DNA of 64,000 nt from CAYZXL01 sp964482435 (GTDB taxonomy: Bacteria; Auribacterota; JABMQX01). Each line of letters opens with the position of its first letter. Within the stretch, counting starts at the first letter, position 1. The translations under genes were made by a program, and so were the position numbers. Positions 52,919-62,241 of the stretch are shown here, piece by piece. The stretch covers positions 62,001-126,000 of the forward strand of contig CAYZXL010000002.1 in the NCBI GenBank assembly GCA_964482435.1. Direction: 5' to 3'. The notes under the pieces are model-generated. The model ran no database searches and was not told the origin of the DNA. It saw nothing but the letters and a program-made list of their open reading frames with translations.

Positions 52919-55012
52919 TCAACTCCCTGATTGCTGCTCCTCGACGCCGGGAACATCCTTCGGCGGCGGCTCGGCGTTCTCGCCCTCGACCTGAGGCTGA
53001 GCCTGGTCGGGAACCAAAGCGGGCGGAAGGAGAGGTTGAGCTGCGCCTGCGCCGTACGCCTCCGGCTGGGAGCTAACCTGCTCGGGGGAAGGTTCCGCGA
53101 CTTTCGGTTTCTCCTGCTCGACGGGAAGCTCCGGCGGGGGCGGCGCTGGTTTTTCGATGGGTTCGTGTTCGATGGCGGCGGGTGGTGCCTCGACTACCTC
53201 TTCGGCGGGTAGCGGCTGGGCCATCTCTTCGGCCGGAGGAGGTTGCTCTGGCTCGCGCGGGGCAGCAATTTTCTCAACTGCCTCCTCAAGGTGTTCCCGC
53301 ATGTCAATGATTGACTCTTCGCCCAGTGAGACCGCCTTAGCCGCCTCCATAGCCGCCCTTTCCTCGGCAAGCCTTGTCTCTCGCTGATATTCCCTCATGC
53401 TGAGGGCGATTTTTCGCCTCTGCTTGTCTATGCGGTCAACCTTTGCGCGGATTCTGTCACCTTTCTTCACGACATCATCTATTTTCTGGAAGGGCTTCTC
53501 GGAGAGCTGGGAGACGTGAATGAGACACTCGATTCCGATCTCGAGGACCGCGAAGACGCCAAAGTCGGCGATTTTCGTAACTTCGGCTTCGACGACGGAC
53601 CCGACACGAACGAACTGGTCAAGTGTCTCCCAGGGATTAGCCTCAAGTTGCTTGAGGCCGAGGGTGATTTTCTTGGCTTCCTGGTCAACGGCCAAGACGA
53701 CCGCCTCGGTCATTTCGCCTTTTTTGAGAACTTCGGAAGGATGGTTTATCTTCCTTGTCCAGGACATGTCGGAGATGTGAATCAGACCGTCAATTCCCGG
53801 CTCAAGCTCGACGAAAGCACCGTAGCTTGTGATGTTGCGAACCTTTCCGCGGACGCGTGTTCCGGGGGGATACTTTTCCTCGACGGCAGACCAGGGGTTG
53901 AATTCGGTCTGCTTTATTCCGAGAGAGATTTTGGCCTCGTCCTTCTTGATGCTGAGAACCATTGCCTCGACCTCGTCTCCGACGGAGAGGATCTCGGAGG
54001 GGTGGTTGATGCGCTTCGTCCAGGACATTTCTGAGATGTGGATGAGGCCCTCGACCCCTTTTTCAATCTCGATGAACGCCCCGTAGGGGAGGATGTTGAC
54101 GATTCTTCCCTTGACGATGGAACCGACGGGGTGCTTCGTTTCGATGTCCTGCCACGGATTCGGGGCTTTCTGCTTGAGGCCAAGAGCGATCCTCTGCTTC
54201 TCCCTGTCGAAATCGAGGATGACCACCTGAATCTTGTCCCCGATGGAGACCATTTCGGAAGGGTGGTTGATCCTCGACCAGGTCATGTCGGTGATGTGGA
54301 GGAGACCGTCCATTCCATACAGGTCAATGAAAGCGCCGAAATCGGTGATGTTTTTGACGATGCCCTCGCGGGTTTCGCCGACTTCGATCTCGGACAGCAG
54401 TCTCTCGCGGTTGCGTGCTCTCTCTTCTTCGAGAAGCTCTCGCCGTGAAAGCACGATGTTTTTTCTTTCGGTGTTGATTTTGATGATTTTGAAGTCGAAG
54501 CTTCTTCCGATGTAATCATCGGGATTGCCCACGTGTCGAACATCCATCTGGGAGGCGGGCAGGAAGGCATCCATACCTATGTCCACTATGACGCCTCCCC
54601 TGACCTTTCGCATGATTTTTCCCTGGACGATGTCGCCTTCATTACTGCGAAGGATTGTCTCGTCCCACCTTCTCTCTTTTTCGGCCTTGATCCGGGAAAG
54701 GACGACCATGCCGTCGGGGTCTTCTTTTGATTCCAGAAGAACGTCTATTTCGTCGCCGGGTTTAATCTCGGCACGGTCGCCGAATTCGGAGAGGGGAACG
54801 ACACCTTCCGACTTGTAGCCTATGTCCACGTAAACTTCGTCAGTGGTGATTCTGACGATTTTTCCCTTAACTAGGCTTCCTTCTATGATTCTTGCGCAAG
54901 ACTCCTCGTAGAGTCTTCTGAGTTCCTCTCGGTCAATAGCTGCCAATTCGGGGCCGCTCTTGGACGAGGGTTGTGGTTTTGTGGTTGTTGTTTGTGCAGT
55001 TTGTTCGGTCAT
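52919..55012 (-). CDS. rpsA: Ribosomal protein S1 with a long Pro/Glu-rich tail
   Basis: 697 residues. Six S1 RNA-binding domains can be counted, starting near residues ~45, 125, 210, 295, 380 and 465. Examples are GSLVKGKIVRITTDEVYVDI, GETREGIVKNITDFGAFIDL and GSVVEAEVTKIADFGVFAVL; domains 3-6 carry the conserved NPW or HPSE blocks. Residues ~590-697 are a low-complexity tail of Pro, Glu, Ala and Gln. Six-domain S1 is usually about 550 residues, so the tail is an addition. It binds mRNA to the 30S subunit. A near-perfect promoter lies at 55134-55162. Confidence 0.95.
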   Translation of the reverse strand: MTEQTAQTTTTKPQPSSKSGPELAAIDREELRRLYEESCARIIEGSLVKGKIVRITTDEVYVDIGYKSEGVVPLSEFGDRAEIKPGDEIDVLLESKEDPDGMVVLSRIKAEKERRWDETILRSNEGDIVQGKIMRKVRGGVIVDIGMDAFLPASQMDVRHVGNPDDYIGRSFDFKIIKINTERKNIVLSRRELLEEERARNRERLLSEIEVGETREGIVKNITDFGAFIDLYGMDGLLHITDMTWSRINHPSEMVSIGDKIQVVILDFDREKQRIALGLKQKAPNPWQDIETKHPVGSIVKGRIVNILPYGAFIEIEKGVEGLIHISEMSWTKRINHPSEILSVGDEVEAMVLSIKKDEAKISLGIKQTEFNPWSAVEEKYPPGTRVRGKVRNITSYGAFVELEPGIDGLIHISDMSWTRKINHPSEVLKKGEMTEAVVLAVDQEAKKITLGLKQLEANPWETLDQFVRVGSVVEAEVTKIADFGVFAVLEIGIECLIHVSQLSEKPFQKIDDVVKKGDRIRAKVDRIDKQRRKIALSMREYQRETRLAEERAAMEAAKAVSLGEESIIDMREHLEEAVEKIAAPREPEQPPPAEEMAQPLPAEEVVEAPPAAIEHEPIEKPAPPPPELPVEQEKPKVAEPSPEQVSSQPEAYGAGAAQPLLPPALVPDQAQPQVEGENAEPPPKDVPGVEEQQSGS

Positions 55013-55133
55013 TAGATTTCAAGCCCTCCTTTAACTTAGTTGCTGCAACACGTGACGATTCCGTGTCCATAGAACCATTCCGCCGACGTGCGGCGTGTTG
55101 GACTCGGAGTCATCCCGCGTTGAGCGTGGGGGG

Positions 55134-55162
55134 ATAATACGACGTGACGGTGGGTGTGTCAA
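55134..55162 (-). promoter_or_regulatory. Promoter of rpsA
   Basis: On the minus strand TTGACA (55157-55162), exactly 17 bp, TATTAT (55134-55139), identical in form to the promoter at 50269. The leader of about 115 nt would contain a CGCCG/CGGCG dyad near 55081-55095. Confidence 0.7.
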
Positions 55163-55211
55163 GGGGTTATGTGCAAAAACTTAGCCGCGGGCAGCTTGGG
55201 GCCGCGGTTGT

Positions 55212-56168
55212 TCAATGCTCTTGGCTTAGCGCTCTAAGCTGTGTCAGAACAAGCTGGAAATCTTGCGGGAGCGGGGCTTCGAGTTTGATTCTCTCGGAGG
55301 AGCGGGGATGGTTGAAATGGAGTCTATAGGCGTGGAGCATAGGTCTGGGGAGGTCAATACCGAGGTGCTGAAGGTTTCTGCCTCGGGCGTATTGGCGGTC
55401 GCCAGCGACGGGGTGGCCGATGTGGGAGAGGTGGACTCTGATCTGGTGCGTTCTGCCTGTCAAAGGCTCTATGCTCAGATATGAGGCGTGGAAGAAGGAC
55501 TCCAGAACTCGGTAGCGCGTGACGGCGGACCTTCCTTCGGTGGCGGTTGCCGCCATGATTTTGCGGTTTCGTCGGCTGCGGGCGATGAACGTTTCGATGA
55601 CTCCTTTGTCTTCGTCGGGGCAGCCGATGACTATGGCGCGGTACTCCTTGTGAACCTGACGCGTGAGAAACTGGTTGGCCAGTTTCTGGTGGGTGACGTC
55701 GTCTTTGGCGGCGATGATGCAGCCGGATGTGTCCTTGTCGAGCCGGTGGACGATGCCGGGGCGGAGGGGATGACCGCCGGAGGATAGCTTGCCGCAATGT
55801 GCTAAGAGGGCGTTCACGAGCGTGCGAGAGGGGTTACCGGCGCCGGGGTGGACGACGAGACCGGGTGGTTTGTTGACGACGACAAGGCATTCGTCCTCGT
55901 AGAGGATGTCGAGAGGGATGTCCTCGGGTTCCAGCGTAGGCTCTTCCGGAGGAGCCAGGACAGCCTCGACGATGTCGCCGGTCTTGACTGTGTGGTGCGC
56001 TTTGACCAGGCGTCCGTTGAGGCTGACGAAGCCCTTCTCGATGAGCTTCTGGGCGTATGCTCTTGACCTGTCGGGAAGATTGGCAGACAGAAATTTGTCC
56101 AGGCGGGAGCCGGAGAGGGCTTCAGGGACGGTGAAGGTCAGCACCTGATGTTCTGGAAACGAGGGCAT
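55212..56168 (-). CDS. RluA/RluD-family rRNA pseudouridine synthase
   Basis: 318 residues. An S4 domain leads (GSRLDKFLSANLPDRSRAYAQKLIEKGFVSLNGRLVK). The catalytic domain has LVVNKPPGLVVHPGAG, GIVHRLDKDTSGCIIAAK with the essential Asp, and SIEPLTGRTHQIRVHLSHIGHPVAGD. The order and length match RluD, which modifies helix 69 of 23S rRNA. Specificity cannot be fixed from sequence alone. Confidence 0.93.
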   Translation of the reverse strand: MPSFPEHQVLTFTVPEALSGSRLDKFLSANLPDRSRAYAQKLIEKGFVSLNGRLVKAHHTVKTGDIVEAVLAPPEEPTLEPEDIPLDILYEDECLVVVNKPPGLVVHPGAGNPSRTLVNALLAHCGKLSSGGHPLRPGIVHRLDKDTSGCIIAAKDDVTHQKLANQFLTRQVHKEYRAIVIGCPDEDKGVIETFIARSRRNRKIMAATATEGRSAVTRYRVLESFFHASYLSIEPLTGRTHQIRVHLSHIGHPVAGDRQYARGRNLQHLGIDLPRPMLHAYRLHFNHPRSSERIKLEAPLPQDFQLVLTQLRALSQEH

Positions 56169-56430
56169 GGCAACACCAGTGAAAACACGTATTCGTGAAA
56201 GACCCGTTTGTTTGCGTCGCCCGACGTAATTCCATCATACAACGGGATGAGGCGGCGCAGCAAGGTCGGCTGGGTGCGCGGGCGAGCAACTCCGTGACAA
56301 AGCCGCCTGTGCCGTGCAAGGGCTGGTTTTGAATGGAGTAGGGGAGGAAGGCGTTTTGGGAATGACATACGAAAGGGCCAAGAGCGGTCGCTGACAGCGA
56401 TACGTTTCGACGAGGACTGAACGACCGGAG

Positions 56431-56715
56431 TCATTCGGAGACGATTTTGTGGAGAATCCAGACGGGCTTGGCGCGGTGACCGCGGTCGAGGTAGATTTCG
56501 AAGGCGGAGCCGTCCTCGGTCTGGAGATGGTAGTAGTTGCGGTGGCGGCGGCTTCGCCAGTCTTTCTTTGGTGCTGCTTGCGCGAAACCCCAATCATGCC
56601 AGGAACGCTCAACGGAAACGACGCGGTATTCTTTTCCGCGCCAGGTGAAAGATACCGGCTGGGCTGGGATTCCGTCGCAGCGAACGGCTATTTCTTCGCA
56701 GATGAAAGTCGGCAT
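56431..56715 (-). CDS. DUF6504-type small protein
   Basis: 94 residues. FICEEIAVRCDGIPAQPVSFTWRGKEYRVVSVERSW and the later NYYHLQTEDGSAFEIYLDR with a W.LHKIV end match the DUF6504 pattern. Members are often found near Y-family polymerase (ImuB/DinB) genes, but none lies here. Function unknown. It is upstream of the RluD-like gene by about 260 bp and reads in the same direction. A copy of the polar 11-mer lies in that gap at 56336-56346. Confidence 0.7.
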   Translation of the reverse strand: MPTFICEEIAVRCDGIPAQPVSFTWRGKEYRVVSVERSWHDWGFAQAAPKKDWRSRRHRNYYHLQTEDGSAFEIYLDRGHRAKPVWILHKIVSE

Positions 56716-56804
56716 GGCACGCGGAATGAAGAAGGGCGTTCACCGGGCTGATGTCGGGAGCAGCTTCCTCAGGAATTGATGCCCGGCAGAGAGCCGCCGA
56801 TTTT

Positions 56805-57377
56805 TCATTCTCTGATGTCCAGGACCTCGTCGAGACTTCGCTTCGGGACGTGGAGGCGCCCGGTTTCGTCTTTCCAGTATTCGAGCGAGTCTTTCATTTT
56901 CTCGACTACTGGCTGTTCGTTCGGATGGCCCAGAGCAATGACTGACTCAATTTCGAAGTGTTCGCTTACATGCAGGATTTCGCGGATTATTGCTCTGTCA
57001 ATGGCGCCGAGCCAGCAGGAGCCGATTCCCTCTTCAACGGCGGTTAGTATGATGTTTTCGATGGCGGCGCCGGCGTCGAGCTGGTAGTCGCTTCGAGCAA
57101 TGTCTTTGTTGACAAGGACGATGACGTACGCGGTCGGCTCTTCACCGGGAGGAGGATTTCCTTCTGGTGCAATATATCCCGCCCACCTCAGCGCCGGGAA
57201 AATTCCTTTGCAGAGATCGGGATTGACGACGACGATGAAGCGGAGCGGTTGCATGTTAGCGGCGGAGGGGGCAAGGCGAGCGGCATCCACGAGCTTGCTG
57301 AGGGTCTCGAGGGGGATGGGGTCTTGTTTGAATCTTCTTATGGACCTTCTTTTGGTGACGGCTTCGTAAACTTGCAT
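56805..57377 (-). CDS. Nitroreductase-family flavoprotein
   Basis: 190 residues. VYEAVTKRRSIRRFKQDPIP is the FMN-binding opening, LVDAARLAPSAANMQPLRFIVV the next loop. IENIILTAVEEGIGSCWLGAIDRAIIREIL and VIALGHPNEQP complete the fold. It reduces nitro compounds, quinones or related substrates with NAD(P)H as a dimer. It has no operon partner nearby except DUF6504 91 bp downstream. Confidence 0.9.
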   Translation of the reverse strand: MQVYEAVTKRRSIRRFKQDPIPLETLSKLVDAARLAPSAANMQPLRFIVVVNPDLCKGIFPALRWAGYIAPEGNPPPGEEPTAYVIVLVNKDIARSDYQLDAGAAIENIILTAVEEGIGSCWLGAIDRAIIREILHVSEHFEIESVIALGHPNEQPVVEKMKDSLEYWKDETGRLHVPKRSLDEVLDIRE

Positions 57378-57558
57378 TTTGGGTGCTCCTTACAGAAAAT
57401 CGCTGTCCAGGGATGGCGTATCCCGTGAGCATCATACACTACCCGCGGGCTGCTGGGAAGGCCGATGACAGAATTCGTGGATGGCATCAGTTATGGGTGG
57501 CAGAGGCCGGAGAGGAGGAAGCCACAAGATTTCGACAGAATAGCAGGATGGGCCGGAT

Positions 57559-57622
57559 AATCCTGAAAATCCTGTTAATCCCGTCTCAGATTGCTCTGCG
57601 CCGTCTGCGTGCTCTGCGGTGA
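57559..57622. repeat. Two environmental-type short repeats side by side
   Basis: AATCCTGAAAATCCTG and GTTAATCC (57559-57581), then CTCTGCGCC, GTCTGCGTG, CTCTGCGGTGA (57594-57622). The second block is a sister of the ATCTGCG repeats at 16130 and 31563. Both types are known as scattered intergenic repeats of environmental genomes. Confidence 0.65.
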
Positions 57623-57666
57623 GTCCCTCCCAGGACTGAGGCCACACAATCCACTGAGCGAGAGGG

Positions 57667-58785
57667 TCAAGTTCTGGTTTTCTTTGTTGCCACATCTACC
57701 GAGACGGCAGCGACAAGAGCAAGTCCCTTTATGATGTACTGATAGGCTGGGTGGACGGACATGAGGCTGAGACCATTGCTGAGGCTTCCCATGATAAGCG
57801 CTCCAAGAATGGCTCCGGAGATTTTTCCCCTGCCGCCCATGAGGCTGCATCCGCCGACGACGCAAGCCGCAATTGCATCTAACTCCATGAGCTGACCTGT
57901 CTCACTGGAGGAGGCTCCAAGGCGGGAAGTCAGGACTAAACCGGCGACTGCGGATAAAAAACCCATTATCGTGAAGACCGCGAGGATATTTTTGGGGACG
58001 TTAATTCCGGAAAGGCGAGCAGCCTCTGCATTTCCGCCGATGGCATAGACGTGGCGGCCGAAACGTGTCCTTTTGGAAACGAGGTGCAACGCGAGGGCAA
58101 GGGCGAGCATGATGAGGACCGGGCAGGAGACACCTCGGTAGCTGTTCATGACGGCGAGGAAAAGAATGACGAGAAGGGACGCGGCAATGGCTTTTAGGAG
58201 GGACACATGCTCCGGGGCGGATTCCATGTGAAACTGACGGACTGCCTGGCGATGTTTGAAGGCGGCAGCGATGATGAAGAAAACGGCAACAGCCGCCAGG
58301 ACCCACCCCCAGACGCGGGGGAGGTGCTCTCCAGCGATGTTCTTCAGGAAGCCCGCATTGAGGGGTATGTCTCTCTTCGCGGCCGCCAGGAGGATTCCGC
58401 GAAAGGCCATGAGGCCGCCGAGGGTTACGATAAAGGCGGGAACGCGGCGATAAGCGGTGATGGCACCCTGTAGGGCGCCCGCCAACAAGCCGGTGGCGAT
58501 GGCGCCGGCTATCGAGACGAAGGAAGCCTGCTTGCCCCACGCGTTAATCATCGCTGCAACGCCTCCGGTCAGGCCTGCGAGCGACCCGACGGAAAGGTCA
58601 ACGTTTCCCGAGACGATGACGAAGACCATTCCGATGGCGAGAATGGCGGTTGCGGACATCTGTAGGGGTAAGAAGGATAGGTTTCTGGCGCCGAGGAACT
58701 TCGGCTCCAGGAGATAGAAGGCTATCCAGATGCCCGCAAGGGCCGCGACCATCGCGTAAGTGCGAACTTCGGTTTTCAGTTTCAT
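57667..58785 (-). CDS. XylH-like sugar ABC permease
   Basis: 372 residues with about ten hydrophobic segments. ILAIGMVFVIVSGNVDLSVGSLAGLTGG, the XylH-type insert between helices (FKHRQAVRQFHMESAPEHVS), RFGRHVYAIGGNAEAARLSGI and AIAACVVGGCSLMGGRGKISGAILGALIMGSL are family blocks. It is longer than RbsC (about 320) and matches XylH size. It forms the inner-membrane pore for xylose or another monosaccharide. The XylF-like binding protein is upstream, but no XylG-type ATPase is present in the gap or around. Confidence 0.92.
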   Translation of the reverse strand: MKLKTEVRTYAMVAALAGIWIAFYLLEPKFLGARNLSFLPLQMSATAILAIGMVFVIVSGNVDLSVGSLAGLTGGVAAMINAWGKQASFVSIAGAIATGLLAGALQGAITAYRRVPAFIVTLGGLMAFRGILLAAAKRDIPLNAGFLKNIAGEHLPRVWGWVLAAVAVFFIIAAAFKHRQAVRQFHMESAPEHVSLLKAIAASLLVILFLAVMNSYRGVSCPVLIMLALALALHLVSKRTRFGRHVYAIGGNAEAARLSGINVPKNILAVFTIMGFLSAVAGLVLTSRLGASSSETGQLMELDAIAACVVGGCSLMGGRGKISGAILGALIMGSLSNGLSLMSVHPAYQYIIKGLALVAAVSVDVATKKTRT

Positions 58786-59099
58786 TGGTGCGGATGCCTA
58801 TTGTCAGCGGTGGACGAGAAGGGCTGCCCGGACCGTCTTACGCACGGGGCGCGCAGAAGCCTGCGAAATCGTACTTGGCGGGCGCAATTGACGCAAGGAA
58901 ATCTTGAGAGAGAACCTAACACCTGAGTGATGTGGGGGTGTCCAAACGTTCCGACGGTGAGGGGAAGAGAGGCATCTTGGCGTGGCATTGGGATCCTGCC
59001 CATGATTGCCCACGGGCGTACGGGCGAGACGCCCGTACCACGACATCTTACAGGCAGCCGCCGATGGGCTTCGGTAAAGGAGCTGTGGTCAAAAGAAAC
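58786..59099. other. Gap between xylF- and xylH-like genes, with a hairpin repeat
   Basis: 314 bp where an ATPase gene would normally lie. It has no coding frame of that kind and holds the hairpin at 59018-59038. Confidence 0.6.
59018..59038. repeat. GTACGGGCG palindrome
   Basis: Perfect 9-bp arms (GTACGGGCG and its complement) with loop AGA. It sits inside text resembling a common intergenic repeat and could also act as attenuator between the binding protein and permease genes. Confidence 0.6.
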
Positions 59100-60170
59100 T
59101 CACTTGGCGACGGCGCGGTCGGGCCACTGGTCGCGGGGAACGTTGGCGTAAACCTCTTCGAGCTTCTGGAATCGGTCCTTGATGACAGCCTCGTAAATGT
59201 TGTCTTTGTCCACGGGGACTGGCGTTAACAGAACAGAGGGGACATTTGTCTTGCCGTTGAAGATGTCTTTTGTCGGGGCGTCAAATTTCTCGCCCTTTGC
59301 CATGGCTACGGCGACCTCGGCTGCTTTGTAGGCGAGCGTCCTGATTGGCTTATAGACCGTCATGGACTGTGTTCCCTCGACAATTCTCTGGCAAGCCGCG
59401 AGGTCGGCATCCTGGCCTGAGACGGCGACTTTTCCGGCGAGTTTCTGAGCGGCGAGGGCCTGGATGGCGCCTCCAGCGGTTCCGTCGTTCGATGCGACAA
59501 CTGCGTCAATTTTGTTGTTCCACCGGGTGAGGGCGTTTTCGACGTGGCGGAGGGCCTCTAAGGGCTGCCAGTCAGTGCACCACTGGTCTCCAGCTTTGGC
59601 GATGTCGCCGCGGTCAAAAAGAGGTTGAAGGACTTTCAGTTGACCGGTGCGGAGTTGTTTTGAATTGTCGTCGGTTGGCGAGCCGCCCAAAAGGAAATAG
59701 TTGCCCCTCGGGACTTTCTTGACGAGGTATTCCGCCTGAAGCTGGCCGACGGTTTCGTTATCAAACGAGATGTACAGATCGAGATCGCAGTTGCGGATGA
59801 TTCGGTCGTAGCCGATGACTTTGACTTTGGGTTTTTGTCTATGGGCGGATTCCACGATAACGGCGGAGGTTTCGGCGTTCTGAGGGACAACGACCAGGAC
59901 GGAGACGCCGAGGGTGATAAGGTTTTCGGCCTGTTCGTTCTGGAGGCGGGCGTCGCCGTTGGCGGATTGAATGCGCACCTTCGCGCCGAGCTGCTCAGCT
60001 CTCTTTCTGAACAAAGCCGCGTCCCTCTGCCATCGCTCGACGGCAAGGGTGTCCAGCGAAAGGCCGATGAGGATTTCTTTCTCCTCTTTCTTGCGGCAAC
60101 CGAAGAGAAGAATGGCCAAAGCCAGAAAGACACTAAGACTCAGATAGCGAGGAAGTCTTGTCCGGTCCAT
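59100..60170 (-). CDS. XylF-like substrate-binding lipoprotein
   Basis: 356 residues from the ATG at 60170 with AGGAGA upstream. A lipoprotein signal ends in LAILLFGCRKK, so it is anchored to a membrane. The type I periplasmic-binding fold follows: LIGLSLDTLAVERWQRDAALF, VLVVVPQNAETSAVIVESA, VIGYDRIIRNCDLDLYISFDNETVG, VVASNDGTAGGAIQAL and VAVSGQDADLAACQRIVEGTQSMTVYKPI. These match XylF. It delivers xylose or a similar sugar to the permease at 57667. A TATAAT-like -10 lies about 30 bp upstream (60201-60206). Confidence 0.92.
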   Translation of the reverse strand: MDRTRLPRYLSLSVFLALAILLFGCRKKEEKEILIGLSLDTLAVERWQRDAALFRKRAEQLGAKVRIQSANGDARLQNEQAENLITLGVSVLVVVPQNAETSAVIVESAHRQKPKVKVIGYDRIIRNCDLDLYISFDNETVGQLQAEYLVKKVPRGNYFLLGGSPTDDNSKQLRTGQLKVLQPLFDRGDIAKAGDQWCTDWQPLEALRHVENALTRWNNKIDAVVASNDGTAGGAIQALAAQKLAGKVAVSGQDADLAACQRIVEGTQSMTVYKPIRTLAYKAAEVAVAMAKGEKFDAPTKDIFNGKTNVPSVLLTPVPVDKDNIYEAVIKDRFQKLEEVYANVPRDQWPDRAVAK

Positions 60171-60459
60171 GTTACATTCTCCTTTCCTTTTTGCGCCTTG
60201 ATTATACAATAGCGAGTCCGAAAGGAGAATTGGGTTGGGGCTTCCAACTCCTCAGGGCGAGAGAGACTCCTGGGCGTCACGCCGACACCCCAACGCGGTG
60301 ATCTCGGCGACGGGCGCTGGTGGACGCCATCGGCCGTAAGGAGAGGAGTTCTCACTTATTCAGTTTCAGCGTGAGGCTACATGGCAGTACGGTGCTGAAC
60401 GATGAGCCGAGCGGATGATTGATCCTCGTTTGGGGATGGCTCCGGCCAAGGGAGAAATC

Positions 60460-62241
60460 ATGCACGTCGTTGACCAGGTTATCCTTGTTGCCTACGTCGT
60501 CTCGATGATTTTGGTGGGGTGGTTTCTGCGTAAGAAGGCCGCCGGAAGCGAGGAGAGCTACTTTCTGGCGAACCGGCGTCTTCCGTGGTGGGTTCTGTCA
60601 ATCTCCGGCGCCGGATCCACTTATGACGTGACGGGGACGATGTGGGTCATTTCGCTTTTCTATCTGTACGGCGTTCCGAGCCTGTGGGTGCACTGGCTGT
60701 GGGGGTTCATGATGGGGGCGTTCCTGATGAGCTACACGGGGAAATGGGTCAGGCGCTCAAAGGTTATCACGGGGGCTCAATGGATGAGGACTCGATTCGG
60801 GCCGGGGCGCGAGGGCGAGGTCGCGCGCGGGGTGATGACTTTCATGGCAATACTCTTCTCGGTGTCCATGATAGCCTACGACTTCACAGGGATAGGAAAG
60901 TTCGCATCGGTTTTTCTTCCGTGGTCGCCGAACGTCTGCGCAGTCCTCATCATAGGGGCGACCACGATTTATGTGGTGTTGGGGGGATTATATAGCGTGG
61001 CGATTTCGCAAGTGATCCAATCCACGATTGTAACCGGGGCTGCGATAGGCCTGGCAATCTTCGGCTTCCTCAAGGCGGACCTTGCCAAAATAATCGAGAA
61101 GGTCGCCGAAGGCTGGCGTTCGGCATGGCCGGCGGAGGTTGCCGATAAAGCTGTGCGAAGCTGGGGCTCGATCTGGCCTTCGTGGGACATGCCTTTCCTG
61201 GTGCAGAACGCGGCCTATATCTTCGGTCCGTTCGTGCTGGTGTGGATTCTAAAAGGCGTTCTCCTGAACGCTGGAGGTCCAGCGCAGCTCTATGACTTTC
61301 AGACGTTTCTCTCCACGAGAAGTGCCCGCGACGCCTCGAAAGCAGGCGGACTATGGAGTCTTCTTCTTCTGTCGCGGTGGGCGATGTGCATGGGGATAGT
61401 TGTTTTGGGCTTGACGATGCTTGAGCCTGTGTTTGACGTGCAGCACGCGGAGCAGGTTCTTCCCAATGTCTTGCAGCGAATCCACTTTCCAATCGGTCTG
61501 ACGGGAATCATACTCGCGGGATTCCTCGCGGCGTTTATGTCCACCTTCGACTCGACGGTGAACGTCGCCGCGTCGTACGTCGTGGAAGATTTCTACAAGC
61601 GGTTCGTCCGCCCGAGAGCCAGCCAGCGGGAGTTGGTGTACGCGGGGTACGTCGCTTCGTGTGCGGTTGTGGCGATTGCCATCGTCATCGGAATGGGACA
61701 GAAGACCATCGCAGGCATCTGGCGCTGGATCATGATGGCCTATGGGGCAGTGGCTCTGATTCCCAACGTCCTGCGATGGTACTGGTGGCGGTTCAATGGT
61801 TGGGGCTACACTGCGGGCACCGTAGCCGGCGTGATAACGCTATTCGCTCTGACGATATTCTTCCCGGAGTGGAATGACACGAGGACGTTCCCCATCATCG
61901 CATCGGTGTCGCTCGTCTGTTCACTGCTTGGGACGTTTCTGACGCGACCGACAGAGACTTCCGTTCTCCAGGAGTTCTACAAGGAAGTTCAACCGGGTGG
62001 GGTGTGGCGGAACGTAGCACGCTCGGTGGCAAGCAAGTTCCCCGACTTCAAGAAGGATTGCGCTTTTAGCATCGAGTTGCTGAACACGTTTCTGGGCATA
62101 GTGTTCATAATGTGCCTGTACATGGCATCGGTGACGGTGATTTTGCACAAGTTCAGGACGGTTGTGGCGCTTCTTGCAGTGAGCGCTTTGAGCGCAGGCG
62201 TCCTTTATTTCACCTGGTACAAGAAGCTGCCCAGCGACTGA
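60460..62241 (+). CDS. SSS-family sodium:solute symporter
   Basis: 593 residues from the ATG at 60460, which has AAGGGAG six bases upstream; an ATG 15 codons earlier is less likely. About 13-14 hydrophobic segments. The sodium-site region LSISGAGSTYDVTGTMWVISLFYLYG resembles SGLT-type proteins, and FSVSMIAYDFTGIGKFASVF and GIILAGFLAAFMSTFDSTVNVAASYVVEDFY are classic SSS blocks. It probably imports a sugar or carboxylate with Na+. It is divergent from xylF, and the C-terminal ~90 residues add one helix and charged segments. Confidence 0.92.
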   Translation: MHVVDQVILVAYVVSMILVGWFLRKKAAGSEESYFLANRRLPWWVLSISGAGSTYDVTGTMWVISLFYLYGVPSLWVHWLWGFMMGAFLMSYTGKWVRRSKVITGAQWMRTRFGPGREGEVARGVMTFMAILFSVSMIAYDFTGIGKFASVFLPWSPNVCAVLIIGATTIYVVLGGLYSVAISQVIQSTIVTGAAIGLAIFGFLKADLAKIIEKVAEGWRSAWPAEVADKAVRSWGSIWPSWDMPFLVQNAAYIFGPFVLVWILKGVLLNAGGPAQLYDFQTFLSTRSARDASKAGGLWSLLLLSRWAMCMGIVVLGLTMLEPVFDVQHAEQVLPNVLQRIHFPIGLTGIILAGFLAAFMSTFDSTVNVAASYVVEDFYKRFVRPRASQRELVYAGYVASCAVVAIAIVIGMGQKTIAGIWRWIMMAYGAVALIPNVLRWYWWRFNGWGYTAGTVAGVITLFALTIFFPEWNDTRTFPIIASVSLVCSLLGTFLTRPTETSVLQEFYKEVQPGGVWRNVARSVASKFPDFKKDCAFSIELLNTFLGIVFIMCLYMASVTVILHKFRTVVALLAVSALSAGVLYFTWYKKLPSD

